From: JACDCY01 sp964350145 | Lineage (GTDB): Bacteria > Gemmatimonadota > Gemmatimonadetes > Gemmatimonadales > Gemmatimonadaceae | Direction of reading: 5' to 3' | Assembly: GCA_964350145.1 (NCBI GenBank) | Contig: CAYGJL010000005.1 | Location: 31,506-95,505 of the forward strand | Length of the DNA: 64,000 nt | Shown: positions 34,525 to 42,923 of the stretch, piece after piece | How the letters are laid out: every line of letters begins with the position of its first letter | How positions within the stretch are numbered: position 1 is the stretch's first letter | The notes under the pieces: generated by a model | Seen by the model: the letters and a program-made list of their open reading frames with translations, nothing else | What the model was told of the DNA's origin: nothing | Databases searched by the model: none | Position numbers and translations under genes: made by a program

Positions 34525-35055
34525 CTACGCGGCGGCCTCGAGCGCGGGCGATGCCGCCAGCACTCGGCTGACGCACACCTCGTCACACCGGATGCGACGG
34601 GGGCAACGCAGGCAGTCGCGGCGGATCTTTTCCGGATATCCCGCGCGATCCGCGAGGGCGTATCCCACGGACTCGAAGAACGCCGGCGTCAGCGTAAGCG
34701 CGAACAGCTCCGTGATGCCGCGCTTGAGCGAAAGCTCTTCCACCTGCCGCACGAGGCGCTTCCCGAGTCCGGTGCCGTGCGCCTCGCGCACGATCGCGAG
34801 CGACGACACCTCGGCCAGCGACGGCGAGTATTCCTTCAGTGCGCCGCAGCCGAGCAGCTTGCCGCGATGGTCCACCGCGACGACGAAGTCGTCGAGCGCG
34901 TGCACCACCGAGTCGAGTGACCGTGGAAGCATGATCCCCTCGGCGGCGTAGCCGTTGACCAGCCGCACGATCGCGTCCGCGTCCGTACGGCACGCGGGCC
35001 GAAGCGTGACCTCTTCCCGCCGTGGCGCGAACGAACGAAGGCTCTGCTGAATCAC
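34525..35055 (-). CDS. argA: Short N-acetylglutamate synthase (GNAT) with C-terminal cysteine cluster
   Basis: This 176-residue protein starts with GTG overlapping the argD stop (GTGA). The GNAT fold is clear (about 20-150): LRPACRTDADAIVRLVNGYA, EVSSLAIVREAHGTGLGKRLV (acetyl-CoA loop) and FFESVGYALADR. It carries no kinase-like domain, so it is the short ArgA type that makes N-acetylglutamate, the first arginine precursor. The end has C-x2-C-x5-C-x4-C, a possible metal site. The place at the end of the argCBD operon supports the call. Confidence 0.8.
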   Translation of the reverse strand: MIQQSLRSFAPRREEVTLRPACRTDADAIVRLVNGYAAEGIMLPRSLDSVVHALDDFVVAVDHRGKLLGCGALKEYSPSLAEVSSLAIVREAHGTGLGKRLVRQVEELSLKRGITELFALTLTPAFFESVGYALADRAGYPEKIRRDCLRCPRRIRCDEVCVSRVLAASPALEAAA

Positions 35056-36260
35056 GCGACGACTCCTTCCAGTATCCCGAGACCCCTGGCCAGATCGTCC
35101 CGATCGGCCACCAGCGGCGGGAGCAGCCGGAGCGTGTAATCGCCGGCGGAAAGAATCAGCAGGCCCGCGTCGAGCGCGCGAGCCACGACGCCGGCGGCGG
35201 GCTCGACAACGTCGATCCCCCACATGTAGCCGACGCCGCGCACCGCCCGCACCCGCGGCGAGCTCGCCGCCAGCTCGGTGAGCATCCCTTCGATGAAGAG
35301 CCCGTTGTCCCCGACGTTCTCGAGCAGCGCCTCGTCCGACAGGCGGTCGAACACGTGCAGCGCGACGGAGGCCACGAATGGACCGCCGCCGAACGTCGTC
35401 GCGTGATCGCCCGGCTGAATCGTCTTCGCGATCTCCGGCGAGAGCAGCACCGCCCCCATCGGCAGGCCGCCGGCAAGCGGTTTCGCGAGCGTGAGCATGT
35501 CGGGCACGACTCCGCTCTGCTCGTACGCGAACAGCGTCCCGGTTCGGCCGAGCCCGCACTGCACCTCATCGAAGATCAGCGCGATCTCGCGCTCGCTCGT
35601 CAGCCGCCGCAACCCCCGCAGGAACGCGGGATCGAGCACCCGCACCCCGCCCTCACCCTGCACTGGCTCGACTATCACTGCCGCGACAGTGTCGCTATCG
35701 AGCATGCGCGCCAAGTCGTTCAGATCGCGCTCGCAGATGGATATGCCCGGCGCGAGTGGGCGGAACGGCGCGCGGTACGACGGGCGGTCCGTGGCCGCCA
35801 GCGACGCGAACAGCCGGCCGTGGAAGCCGCCGCGCAGCGCCACTATCTCGTGCTTCCGCGAGCCGCCGATCGTGCGCGCCCAGCGCCGCGCGAACTTGAA
35901 CGCGCCTTCGTTCGCTTCCGCTCCGGAGTTGCAGAAGAACACGGACGAAGCGAACGACCGGTCCACGAGCCGCTGCGCCAGCGTCTCGCCGGCCTCGGTC
36001 GCGTACAGGTTGGACGTATGCAGCACGCCGGTGTCCGCCGCAGCCGCGATGGCGTCCCGCACGCCCGCGTCGGCGTAGCCGAGCGCGTTCACTCCAATTC
36101 CGCTGGCGAAGTCGAGGTAGGTGCGGCCGTCGGCGCCGAACAGTTCGACGCCCCGCCCGCCGACAATCTCGAGCGGAGCGCGCTTGTACGTGCCGAGAAT
36201 CGCCGACCGGTTCGAGACGGGCGTCTGCTCGTCGAGCACCGGCAGAGCCAGCGTAGTCAT
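35052..36260 (-). CDS. argD: Acetylornithine aminotransferase
   Basis: This 402-residue PLP enzyme is of class III. It converts N-acetylglutamate semialdehyde to N-acetylornithine. Visible motifs are CNSGAEANEGAFKFARR (phosphate loop), GGFHGR, IFDEVQCGLGRTG and TLAKPLAGG with the PLP-binding Lys. Its ATG overlaps the argB stop (ATGA) and its stop overlaps the argA start. Confidence 0.95.
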   Translation of the reverse strand: MTTLALPVLDEQTPVSNRSAILGTYKRAPLEIVGGRGVELFGADGRTYLDFASGIGVNALGYADAGVRDAIAAAADTGVLHTSNLYATEAGETLAQRLVDRSFASSVFFCNSGAEANEGAFKFARRWARTIGGSRKHEIVALRGGFHGRLFASLAATDRPSYRAPFRPLAPGISICERDLNDLARMLDSDTVAAVIVEPVQGEGGVRVLDPAFLRGLRRLTSEREIALIFDEVQCGLGRTGTLFAYEQSGVVPDMLTLAKPLAGGLPMGAVLLSPEIAKTIQPGDHATTFGGGPFVASVALHVFDRLSDEALLENVGDNGLFIEGMLTELAASSPRVRAVRGVGYMWGIDVVEPAAGVVARALDAGLLILSAGDYTLRLLPPLVADRDDLARGLGILEGVVA

Positions 36261-37021
36261 GCCGCGAGGCTCGCGGCGAGCGTCATCGTGGTGCCCAGCG
36301 CGTGATCGAGGATTCCGGCGAGCGGCGCGATCCGCACCGAAGGAACTCCTCCGGCCAGCGCCGCGTGCGCGGCCTCGAGCTTCGCGGCCATCCCGTTGGA
36401 CGCGGTCCCGCTCGCGATCAACCCACGCGCCGTTTCCACGTCGAGATTGTCGAGCACTCTTCCTCCCTCGCCGATCACGCCGCCCATGTCCGCCACGAGC
36501 AGCAGCTCGGCCGCGCCCATCGCGACCGCGATCGCCGCCGCGGCATCGTCACCGTTCACGTTGAGCGCGCCGTGGCCGTCCGCGTTCTTCGCCAGCGGCG
36601 AGATCACGGGCAGGTAGCCAGCGCCGAGCAGAGTCGCGAGGACCGCGCTGTTGACGCGTCCGGGCATGCCCACGTGGCCGAACTCTTTGATGCCGAGCGG
36701 CTGCGCTTCGATGAAGCCGCCGTCCTCGCCGGAGATTCCGACGGCCGGAACGCCGGCCGCGGCAAGCAGCGCCACGAGCCGCTTGTTGACCAGGCCAGAC
36801 AGGACCATCCGCACGACCGCAATGTCCTCCTCGGACGTGACCCGGCGACCGCCGCGGAAGCCGGGCGATCCGCCGAGCTTCCGCTGCATCTCGGATATCT
36901 CCTCCCCGCCGCCGTGCACGACACACATCGCGCCCGGCGCGGCGCTCCACGCTTCGGCCAGCACGGATCCCAGCGCGGGCGACGACTGCGCGCGCCCGCC
37001 GATTTTCACGACCGCCTTCAC
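36257..37021 (-). CDS. argB: Acetylglutamate kinase
   Basis: This 254-residue protein phosphorylates N-acetylglutamate. The amino acid kinase fold is shown by VVKIGGRA at the start, VHGGGEEISE, INVNGDDAAAAIA-like (LNVNGDDAAAAIA) and the late Lys in NGMAAKLEAA. It starts in the argC stop and ends in the argD start, so the genes are translated as a coupled set. The size is the short type (about 250), without an N-terminal helix that would confer arginine inhibition. Confidence 0.95.
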   Translation of the reverse strand: MKAVVKIGGRAQSSPALGSVLAEAWSAAPGAMCVVHGGGEEISEMQRKLGGSPGFRGGRRVTSEEDIAVVRMVLSGLVNKRLVALLAAAGVPAVGISGEDGGFIEAQPLGIKEFGHVGMPGRVNSAVLATLLGAGYLPVISPLAKNADGHGALNVNGDDAAAAIAVAMGAAELLLVADMGGVIGEGGRVLDNLDVETARGLIASGTASNGMAAKLEAAHAALAGGVPSVRIAPLAGILDHALGTTMTLAASLAA

Positions 37022-37977
37022 GCGGGCAGTCCGACGCGCTCGTCCAGGCCGAGCAGGAGATTGGCGTTTTGTACCGCCTGGCCGGCGGCTCCCTTGAGCA
37101 GGTTGTCGAGCGCCGCGATGATCACGAGCGTGGGCTGCCGCACGTTCGCCGCGGGATGCACGCTCAGCCGTACGACGTTGCGGTGCACGACGTCGCGCAG
37201 CGAGGGCGGCGAATCGGCGATTTCGACGAACGGCTCACCGGCGTAGAACCCACGCCAGAGCGCGCTTGCATGCGGCAGCTCCGTGGTGAGCGGAACAGTG
37301 ATCGTCGCGAGAATGCCGCGCGCCACGGGAAGCAGGTGTGGCGTAAACAGGATGTCGTTGTCGCCGCCGAGCTTGCGGACCAGCGCATTCATCTCCGCGA
37401 GATGCCGGTGCGCGTTGCCCGGCGCGTACGCCCGGAAGTCTTCGGCGACCTCGGCGAACATCAATTCCTGTTTGGGCGCGAAGCCCGCGCCCGTCACTCC
37501 GCTGGCGGCATTGACGTTGATCGTTGCGCCCGGCCGCACGAGCCCGCGCGCGAGGAGCGGAGCCAGGCCGATGAGAACGGCGGTCGGATAGCAGCCGGGG
37601 TTCGCCACCAGCTCGGCGCCGGCGATCGTGTCGCGCATGATCTCGGTGAGGCCGTAGGGCGCGGCCGCTTCGGTGTTCCCGGGGCGGAAGTCGGATGAAA
37701 GGTCGATCACGCGCGCGCCGGCGCCGCGGGCCGCATCCACCCACTCGGCGGACGCCCCGTGGGGCAGCGCGCTGAACACCATCTCTGCGGTATCGAGGTT
37801 GACGTCGTCGGGGGCGAGGAAAGTGATCTCGCTCGCGCCGAAGCGCGCGCGCTGCCCCCGCTGGCCGTTGGCCGCGGCGAACGCCAGCTCCATCCCCGGA
37901 TGGCGCGCCACGAGCCCGCACAGCTCCCTGCCGGCGTAGCCGCTCGCGCCCAGGATTCCGACCGCAACCTTATGCAT
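37018..37977 (-). CDS. argC: N-acetyl-gamma-glutamyl-phosphate reductase
   Basis: This 319-residue protein has an NAD(P)-binding GILGASGYAGRELCGL at the N-terminus, the active-site Cys129 in VANPGCYPTA, and the late GAAGQAVQNANL. It makes acetylglutamate semialdehyde. It leads the coupled operon argC-argB-argD-argA. A perfect palindrome resembling an ARG box covers its start codon, so ArgR probably represses it. Confidence 0.96.
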   Translation of the reverse strand: MHKVAVGILGASGYAGRELCGLVARHPGMELAFAAANGQRGQRARFGASEITFLAPDDVNLDTAEMVFSALPHGASAEWVDAARGAGARVIDLSSDFRPGNTEAAAPYGLTEIMRDTIAGAELVANPGCYPTAVLIGLAPLLARGLVRPGATINVNAASGVTGAGFAPKQELMFAEVAEDFRAYAPGNAHRHLAEMNALVRKLGGDNDILFTPHLLPVARGILATITVPLTTELPHASALWRGFYAGEPFVEIADSPPSLRDVVHRNVVRLSVHPAANVRQPTLVIIAALDNLLKGAAGQAVQNANLLLGLDERVGLPA

Positions 37978-37990
37978 TTATAATGCATAA
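37970..37990 (-). promoter_or_regulatory. ARG-box-like palindrome over the argC start
   Basis: A perfect inverted repeat is seen, with 9-bp arms TTATGCATT and AATGCATAA separated by TAT. It covers the argC start codon (37975-37977). The core resembles ArgR operators (TGAAT-type half-sites). ArgR is encoded 200 bp away, which makes it the obvious ligand. Confidence 0.75.
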
Positions 37991-38041
37991 TCTTGCAGGG
38001 AGGCTATGTCAACGGTTTTTGTAGATCCTGGAGAGGCTCAG

Positions 38042-38142
38042 GGGAATCCAAGTTTGGAGTGTGGCAGTTTGGAGGTGTCAGTATGGAGTAGTTACTCCCG
38101 ACTCGTAAACTCCCTACTGCCACACTCCGAACTTGGATTCCC
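38042..38142. repeat. Foldback element B2 (GGAATCCAAGTT family)
   Basis: A hairpin of about 101 bp has outer arms GGGAATCCAAGTTTGGAG and CCGAACTTGGATTCCC. The left arm reads in heptads AGTTTGG, AGTGTGG, then AGTTTGG, AGGTGTC, AGTATGG. It lies between the argC promoter side and the 3' end of argR and has the same size and ends as B1 and B3. Confidence 0.9.
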
Positions 38143-38160
38143 GTTCAGCTGATTCCGAAA

Positions 38161-38616
38161 TCAGCCTCGCTCACCAATCTCGCGGATTCTCTGAAGCAGC
38201 TTTTGCCTTCCGCCCGCGGACCGACAGATGACGAGCACCGTGTCGTCCCCTCCGACCGTGCCGAGCACCTCCGGCCACCCCTGTGAATCGAGCGCGACCG
38301 CGGCCGATTGGGCGCCCCCGGGGATGGTCCGCATGACTATCAGCTCGCCCACCCCGTCCGCTCGCAGGAACAGCTGCGGCAGGATGGACTCAATCGCCAA
38401 CGCCGGCGCGGCCCCTTGCTCGGAGGCGGAATACCGCGGCCCGTCCGGGCTCGGCACGCGCGCAACCCTGAGGTCGCGGAGGTCCCGGGACAGAGTCGCC
38501 TGCGTCACATCCCAGCCGCGACTCCGCAGCAGCCGCCTGAGCTCCTCCTGACTGGATACCCGGCGGTTACCGATGATGTCGAGGATCGCAGACTGCCGGT
38601 CGGATTTATTGGCCAT
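38161..38616 (-). CDS. argR: Arginine repressor ArgR
   Basis: This 151-residue protein has a winged helix (about 5-65, VTQATLSRDLRDL) and a C-terminal hexamerisation and arginine-binding domain (VGELIVMRTIPGGAQS, then GTVGGDDTVLVI, the pair of Asp contacting arginine). It represses arginine synthesis when arginine is high. Its leader contains a C-family repeat arm directly before the start codon, and it is divergent from argG. Confidence 0.95.
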   Translation of the reverse strand: MANKSDRQSAILDIIGNRRVSSQEELRRLLRSRGWDVTQATLSRDLRDLRVARVPSPDGPRYSASEQGAAPALAIESILPQLFLRADGVGELIVMRTIPGGAQSAAVALDSQGWPEVLGTVGGDDTVLVICRSAGGRQKLLQRIREIGERG

Positions 38617-38619
38617 GCT

Positions 38620-38796
38620 GGGAGCTATTGGCTGTTGGCTATTGGCTGTTGGCTACTGCCCTGAAGCCGGACTTGACGGAAGCCCTTCAAAATATACTTG
38701 ACGAGGGCTCCCAAAGTGTATTTATTCATTCGTTCTGCATAATTACACGACCGTGTGGTTAGCCAACAGCCAATAGCCAACAGCCAAGAGCTTCCC
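38620..38796. repeat. Split foldback C3 flanking the argR-argG control region
   Basis: The left arm (38620-38655) is GCTATTG, GCTGTTG, GCTATTG, GCTGTTG, GCTA. The right arm (38760-38796) is the inverse, CAACAGC, CAATAGC, CAACAGC, CAAGAGC. The arms match over about 35 bp and are separated by about 104 bp holding the promoter and operators. Each arm ends a few bases from a start codon (argR on one side, argG on the other), so both genes have nearly the same 5' leader. Confidence 0.88.
38698..38747 (+). promoter_or_regulatory. argG promoter with two ARG-box-like sites
   Basis: TTGACG (38698-38703) could be a -35 element, followed 17 bp later by TTTATT as a weak -10. Two AT-rich sites in this GC-rich genome, TGTATTTATTCATT (38717-38730) and TGCATAATTACA (38736-38747), resemble the argC palindrome. 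Their centres are about 18 bp apart, close to the tandem spacing ArgR hexamers use. Arginine repression of argGH, and possibly of argR itself, is inferred. Confidence 0.6.
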
Positions 38797-38799
38797 GCC

Positions 38800-40032
38800 A
38801 TGTCCACCATAGTCCTCGCCTACTCCGGCGGCCTCGACACCTCGATCATCGTGCCCTGGCTCAAGGAGCACTACGATGCGCGCGTGATCTGCGTCGCCGC
38901 CGACGTCGGGCAGGGCGACGAGCTGGAAGGCGTACGCGCCAAGGCCATCGCGTCCGGCGCGGACGAGTGCTTCGTGGAAGACCTGCGCGAGGAGTTCGTC
39001 ACCGACTACATCTGGCCCACGCTTCGCGCCGGCGCCACCTACGGCCGGAAGTATCTGCTCGGAACCTCCATGGCGCGGCCGCTCATCGCCAAGAAGCAGG
39101 TCGAGATCGCGCGGCAGGTCGGCGCGACCGCGCTCGCGCACGGCTGCACCGGCAAGGGCAACGACCAGGTCCGCTTCGAGCTGACGTACGCGGCGTTCGC
39201 GCCCGATCTCCCCGTAATCGCGCCCTGGCGCTGCTGGGACATCCGCAGCCGCGAGGACGCGATCGCGTACGCGCAGGCGCACGGCGTACCCATCACGGCG
39301 ACGAAGGAGAAGATCTATTCGCGCGACCGCAATATCTGGCACATCTCCCACGAGGGCGGAGTGCTCGAGGATCCCGCGGCGTCGCCACCGGCGGATCTCT
39401 TCATGCTCAGTACTTCACCGGAGGAAGCTCCCGACGAAGCCGAGGAGGTCACGATCGGGTTTGACCAGGGCACGCCGGTCACGGTGAACGGCCGCGCGCT
39501 CGGCGCGGTCGCGCTACTGTCCACACTGAACGCGATCGGCGGCCGGCACGGCGTCGGCCGGATCGATCTCGTCGAAGACAGGCTCGTGGGAATGAAGTCG
39601 CGCGGCGTGTATGAGACGCCGGGCGGATCGCTGCTGTACGCCGCGCACAGCGAGCTCGAGCAGCTCGTGCTCGACCGGCGCACGCTCGCAGCCAAGGACC
39701 TCATCGCGAATAGCTACGGCGAGCTGGTGTACGACGGCCGCTGGTGGAGCACCGAGCGCGACGCGTACGATGCATTCGTCAACGTCACGCAGGAGCGCGT
39801 CTCCGGCGAAGTCACCTTGCGGCTATTCAAGGGCTCGATCATCGTCGCCGGCCGCGCGAGCGAGTTCGCGCTGTACGACGAGAACTTCGTCACCTTCGGC
39901 GCCGACGACGTCTACAACCAGGCCGACGCGGCTGGATTCATCCGTCTGTACGGTCTGTCCACAAAGGTGCAGGCGCTCCGCGATAAGGCGCGCCTCGACG
40001 CCGCTCAGTCGGGAAAGCGGGCCATAGCGTGA
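38800..40032 (+). CDS. argG: Argininosuccinate synthase
   Basis: This 410-residue enzyme joins citrulline and aspartate with ATP. The P-loop-like VLAYSGGLDTSIIV is at the N-terminus, then the typical ALAHGCTGKGNDQVRFE and the RDRNIWHISHEGG stretch. I start it at the ATG at 38800; the frame upstream is repeat. It ends in a GTGA overlap with argH. Confidence 0.97.
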   Translation: MSTIVLAYSGGLDTSIIVPWLKEHYDARVICVAADVGQGDELEGVRAKAIASGADECFVEDLREEFVTDYIWPTLRAGATYGRKYLLGTSMARPLIAKKQVEIARQVGATALAHGCTGKGNDQVRFELTYAAFAPDLPVIAPWRCWDIRSREDAIAYAQAHGVPITATKEKIYSRDRNIWHISHEGGVLEDPAASPPADLFMLSTSPEEAPDEAEEVTIGFDQGTPVTVNGRALGAVALLSTLNAIGGRHGVGRIDLVEDRLVGMKSRGVYETPGGSLLYAAHSELEQLVLDRRTLAAKDLIANSYGELVYDGRWWSTERDAYDAFVNVTQERVSGEVTLRLFKGSIIVAGRASEFALYDENFVTFGADDVYNQADAAGFIRLYGLSTKVQALRDKARLDAAQSGKRAIA

Positions 40033-41486
40033 AGCAGTCGTCGCCACCCGGAGACACTGACCGGGGCGACGCCTCCGGCAAGACCCACAAGCTCTGGGGC
40101 GGCCGGTTCAAGGCCGGCCCGGCAGCCGCGCTCACCGCGGTCAACCGTTCCATAGAAGTCGACTTCCGGCTGTGGCCGTTCGATGTCTGGGCGTCCCAGG
40201 CCTGGGCCGGCGCGCTCGCGAGCGCCGGTGTGCTCACCGCCGACGAGAGCTCGACGATTCAGAATGGCCTCGCCCAGGTGGGAAAGCGGTTCGAGAGCGG
40301 CGAGCTGCCGGTGGATTCGGATGAAGACGTGCACACGATGATCGACCGGCTGCTGCACCACGAGATCGGTGACGTAGCCTCCAAGCTGCACACAGGCCGG
40401 AGCCGCAACGACCAGGTGTCGACGGCTACGCGGCTGTGGGCCATGGTCGCGAGCGATTCCATCAAGTCGGAGGTGCGCGCGCTGCAGGCCGTGATGCTGC
40501 AGCACGCCGAGTCACTCGTGGACGCGGTCATGCCGGCATACACGCACTTGCAGCGCGCGCAGCCCGTCTCCGCGGCGCACTGGATGCTGTCGCATTTCTG
40601 GCCGCTCGAGCGCGACTGCAACCGGACGACCGTCGCTTCGATAGCGGCGTCCTCCCTGCCGCTCGGCTCGGGCGCGATCGCCGGATCCGCCTACCGCATT
40701 CCGCGCGACGAGCTGAAGAAGCAGCTGGGCTTCATGCGGCTGTCCGAGAACAGCATTGACGCCGTCGGCGATCGCGACTTTGTCGCGGACCTACTGTACG
40801 CCATCTCGCTGCTCGGCGTGCACCTGTCGCGGCTCGCGGAAGACATGATTCTGTTCGGGTCGTCGGAGTTCGGCTTCATCCGCTTCGGCGACTCGTTCAC
40901 GACCGGGTCGAGCATGATGCCGCAGAAGCGGAATCCCGACGCAATGGAAATTGCCCGCGGCTTCGCCGCCCGATCCCTCGGCGGAATTACTTCGATGCTG
41001 GCGACAATGAAAGGATTGCCGAGCGGCTACAACAAGGACTTACAGGACGACAAGCGAATTTTGTTCGACGCCGTAGACAGCGCACTGCTGCTGCTGCCGG
41101 CGGTGACCGGCGCGCTGGCCGAGTGCACGTTCCGGACTGACGCGATGCAGCGCGCGGTGTCGAGTGGGATGATGGCGACGGATCTCGCCGATTATCTCGT
41201 CGGCAAGGGCGTGAGCTTCCGTGATGCGCACCGCGCGGTGGGAAGTCTCGTTCGCGCGGCGGAAGAAGCTTCGTGTGAGCTGGGCGAGCTCCCCCCGGAG
41301 CGATTCGCGAGCGCGCATGCGAGGTTCGGCGCCGATGCGCGGGAGTGGCTTGATGCGCGGGCGTCAATTGCGCGGAGGGATGTCGCTGGTGGGACTGGGC
41401 CAAACGCAGTGCAAAAGCAAATCGAGGCTGCGCGAGCAGTGCTCGAGGAGATCACGAGCCGCGACCAAGCGGAATCCGGGCCGTGA
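40029..41486 (+). CDS. argH: Argininosuccinate lyase
   Basis: This 485-residue enzyme splits argininosuccinate into arginine and fumarate, the last step of the pathway. The fumarase-family signature GSSMMPQKRNPD and the substrate loop SKLHTGRSRNDQ are present. The start is GTG, overlapping the argG stop. The first 20 residues are a variable extension. A bidirectional terminator follows. Confidence 0.97.
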   Translation: MKQSSPPGDTDRGDASGKTHKLWGGRFKAGPAAALTAVNRSIEVDFRLWPFDVWASQAWAGALASAGVLTADESSTIQNGLAQVGKRFESGELPVDSDEDVHTMIDRLLHHEIGDVASKLHTGRSRNDQVSTATRLWAMVASDSIKSEVRALQAVMLQHAESLVDAVMPAYTHLQRAQPVSAAHWMLSHFWPLERDCNRTTVASIAASSLPLGSGAIAGSAYRIPRDELKKQLGFMRLSENSIDAVGDRDFVADLLYAISLLGVHLSRLAEDMILFGSSEFGFIRFGDSFTTGSSMMPQKRNPDAMEIARGFAARSLGGITSMLATMKGLPSGYNKDLQDDKRILFDAVDSALLLLPAVTGALAECTFRTDAMQRAVSSGMMATDLADYLVGKGVSFRDAHRAVGSLVRAAEEASCELGELPPERFASAHARFGADAREWLDARASIARRDVAGGTGPNAVQKQIEAARAVLEEITSRDQAESGP

Positions 41487-41510
41487 GATCCACTCGTAGG
41501 TAGCCTTCGC

Positions 41511-41543
41511 AAAAAGCCCCCGCGACATCCGCGGGGGCTTTTT
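41511..41543. terminator. Bidirectional terminator after argH
   Basis: The stem AAAAAGCCCCCGCG pairs with CGCGGGGGCTTTTT. A-tract and T-tract flank it on both sides, so it can end transcription of argH (+) and of the convergent beta-barrel gene (-). Confidence 0.93.
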
Positions 41544-41563
41544 CTATCTGTGCTGCAGCGTCC

Positions 41564-42088
41564 TTAGAACTCGATTCCGAACGTGATCGGAACGAACTGC
41601 AGCTGCGGGTCCCCGCTGATCGTGTGCAGCCTGGCTTCGACGAAGGTGCCCAGACCAGAGAGCTGGAACTTGGCTCCGACGCCGGCGTTGATGCCGAAGT
41701 CGGTCCGCGACGCGCCGCCATCAGCCTTCACGTTGTACGAGCCCACGCCACCGATGACGTACGGCCGCATGCCGACGCCACCGAACGCGTACGTGATGTT
41801 GACGTTACCACCGGCGATGCGAACGTCCTCGTTCGTGGAGACACCCTCGTCCTTCCCGGCGAACTTGTTGTAGAAGCCCTCGAGCCGGAAACCGACGGCC
41901 GATGCCGGCATGTTGATACCGAGGTGGGCCGCGGCGTTGTAGCCGACCTTGTGGCTGTCGCTCAGATCAGAGAGCGGGATGGCTGCGCCAGCCGACAGGC
42001 CGACCGTGAAGGGACGCTGCGCTTCCGCGCCCGAGGCGCCGACCACCAGGGTCGCGCCGACTACGAAAGCAGACAGAATTCTACGCAT
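41564..42088 (-). CDS. Outer-membrane beta-barrel protein
   Basis: This 174-residue protein has a signal peptide ending AEAQ (about 1-23). It is followed by alternating strands with aromatic ends (FTVGLSAGAAIPL, VGFRLEGFYNKF, MRPYVIGGVGSYNV, FVEARLHTI) and a C-terminal Phe in FGIEF, typical of outer-membrane insertion. It resembles small OmpX/OmpA-like porin barrels. The function is unknown. A GAGG ribosome site precedes the start. Confidence 0.85.
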   Translation of the reverse strand: MRRILSAFVVGATLVVGASGAEAQRPFTVGLSAGAAIPLSDLSDSHKVGYNAAAHLGINMPASAVGFRLEGFYNKFAGKDEGVSTNEDVRIAGGNVNITYAFGGVGMRPYVIGGVGSYNVKADGGASRTDFGINAGVGAKFQLSGLGTFVEARLHTISGDPQLQFVPITFGIEF

Positions 42089-42257
42089 TTTCGAGATCCT
42101 CTTTTATTTGGTTTAGTCGCGCGCATTCTTGCCTATTGTTGCCTCGCGCGACAGGTAGCATTGGTACCCCGCATCGGCCTAAAGTTCGACCATTTCAACA
42201 GTTTCTGCGGTACGGCCATTGGCGATCTGTCACGGCTATTACAGTAATGTTCCTAGT

Positions 42258-42680
42258 ATGTTAGGTTATTTATACATGAGAGGCTACTCCGTTGGTATCG
42301 CTGCACTTGCACTCGGCGTAGAGCCCAAGTGGCTCGACAACTTGCTGTCGCATGACCGCGTAGACGGAGTCGCCCAGGCGGGGCAGGGAGTATCGCGAAG
42401 ACTGCGTCCCGACGCACTACACGTGATCGCCACGGTGCACCGCCTGAACCGGGAGCTCCAGATTCCCGTGGGGGCCGCCCTCCGGCTGGCGCACGAACTC
42501 TGGCGGTCCCCTCGAACGGCGGACGCGGCCGACACCGCTACGGTTCGGAATGGTGAGCTCGAGCTACACCTCAGTCGGGCACGATTACGGGCCCATATCG
42601 CGGCTGCCGTGGCCGAAGCCCTGGAGACGGCGCCGCGCCCGAAACGGGGGAGACCCCCGAAGAGAGGGAGAGCCGTTTGA
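42258..42680 (+). CDS. Helix-turn-helix protein with AT-hook-like tail
   Basis: This 140-residue protein starts at the ATG at 42258 (or 42276). Residues 7-75 look like a MerR-type DNA-binding domain: VGIAALALGVEPKWLDNLLS followed by a second helical part ending with HVIATVHRLNREL. The last 12 residues, RPKRGRPPKRGRA, contain two GRP/RGR AT-hook-like elements. It is probably a DNA-binding regulator. The family is not identified. It is divergent from the beta-barrel gene. Confidence 0.65.
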   Translation: MLGYLYMRGYSVGIAALALGVEPKWLDNLLSHDRVDGVAQAGQGVSRRLRPDALHVIATVHRLNRELQIPVGAALRLAHELWRSPRTADAADTATVRNGELELHLSRARLRAHIAAAVAEALETAPRPKRGRPPKRGRAV

Positions 42681-42709
42681 TGATCTCCCGGGCTCCAGGA
42701 GTATTGATA

Positions 42710-42811
42710 GGGGACCCAAGTTTGGGGTGTGGCAGTGGGGAGGGGTGAGTCGGAAGTAACGCCAACTCAGACTCCCCACTCCTAACTGCCACACCCCAAA
42801 CTTGGATCCCC
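42710..42811. repeat. Foldback element B3
   Basis: The outer arms GGGGACCCAAGTTTGGGG and CCCCAAACTTGGATCCCC belong to the B family, with the internal ACTNNNN heptads ACTCCCC, ACTCCTA, ACTGCCAC. It is about 102 bp long and lies 30 bp after the stop of the HTH gene. Confidence 0.9.
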
Positions 42812-42873
42812 CTGAGCTTCTCTCCCGCGCCTGTCAGTCGTCGCCGTCCTCGGCCCACCCACCGGAATTGACA

Positions 42874-42905
42874 CAAAAAAAGCGCCCTCTTTTCAGAGGG
42901 CGCTT
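42874..42905 (-). terminator. Rho-independent terminator of the minus-strand cold-shock gene
   Basis: On the minus strand, AAGCGCCCTCT, GAAA loop and AGAGGGCGCTT are followed by a T-run. It lies 19 bp after the cold-shock stop. Confidence 0.92.
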
Positions 42906-42923
42906 CTTCCATTCCCGCCTTGG

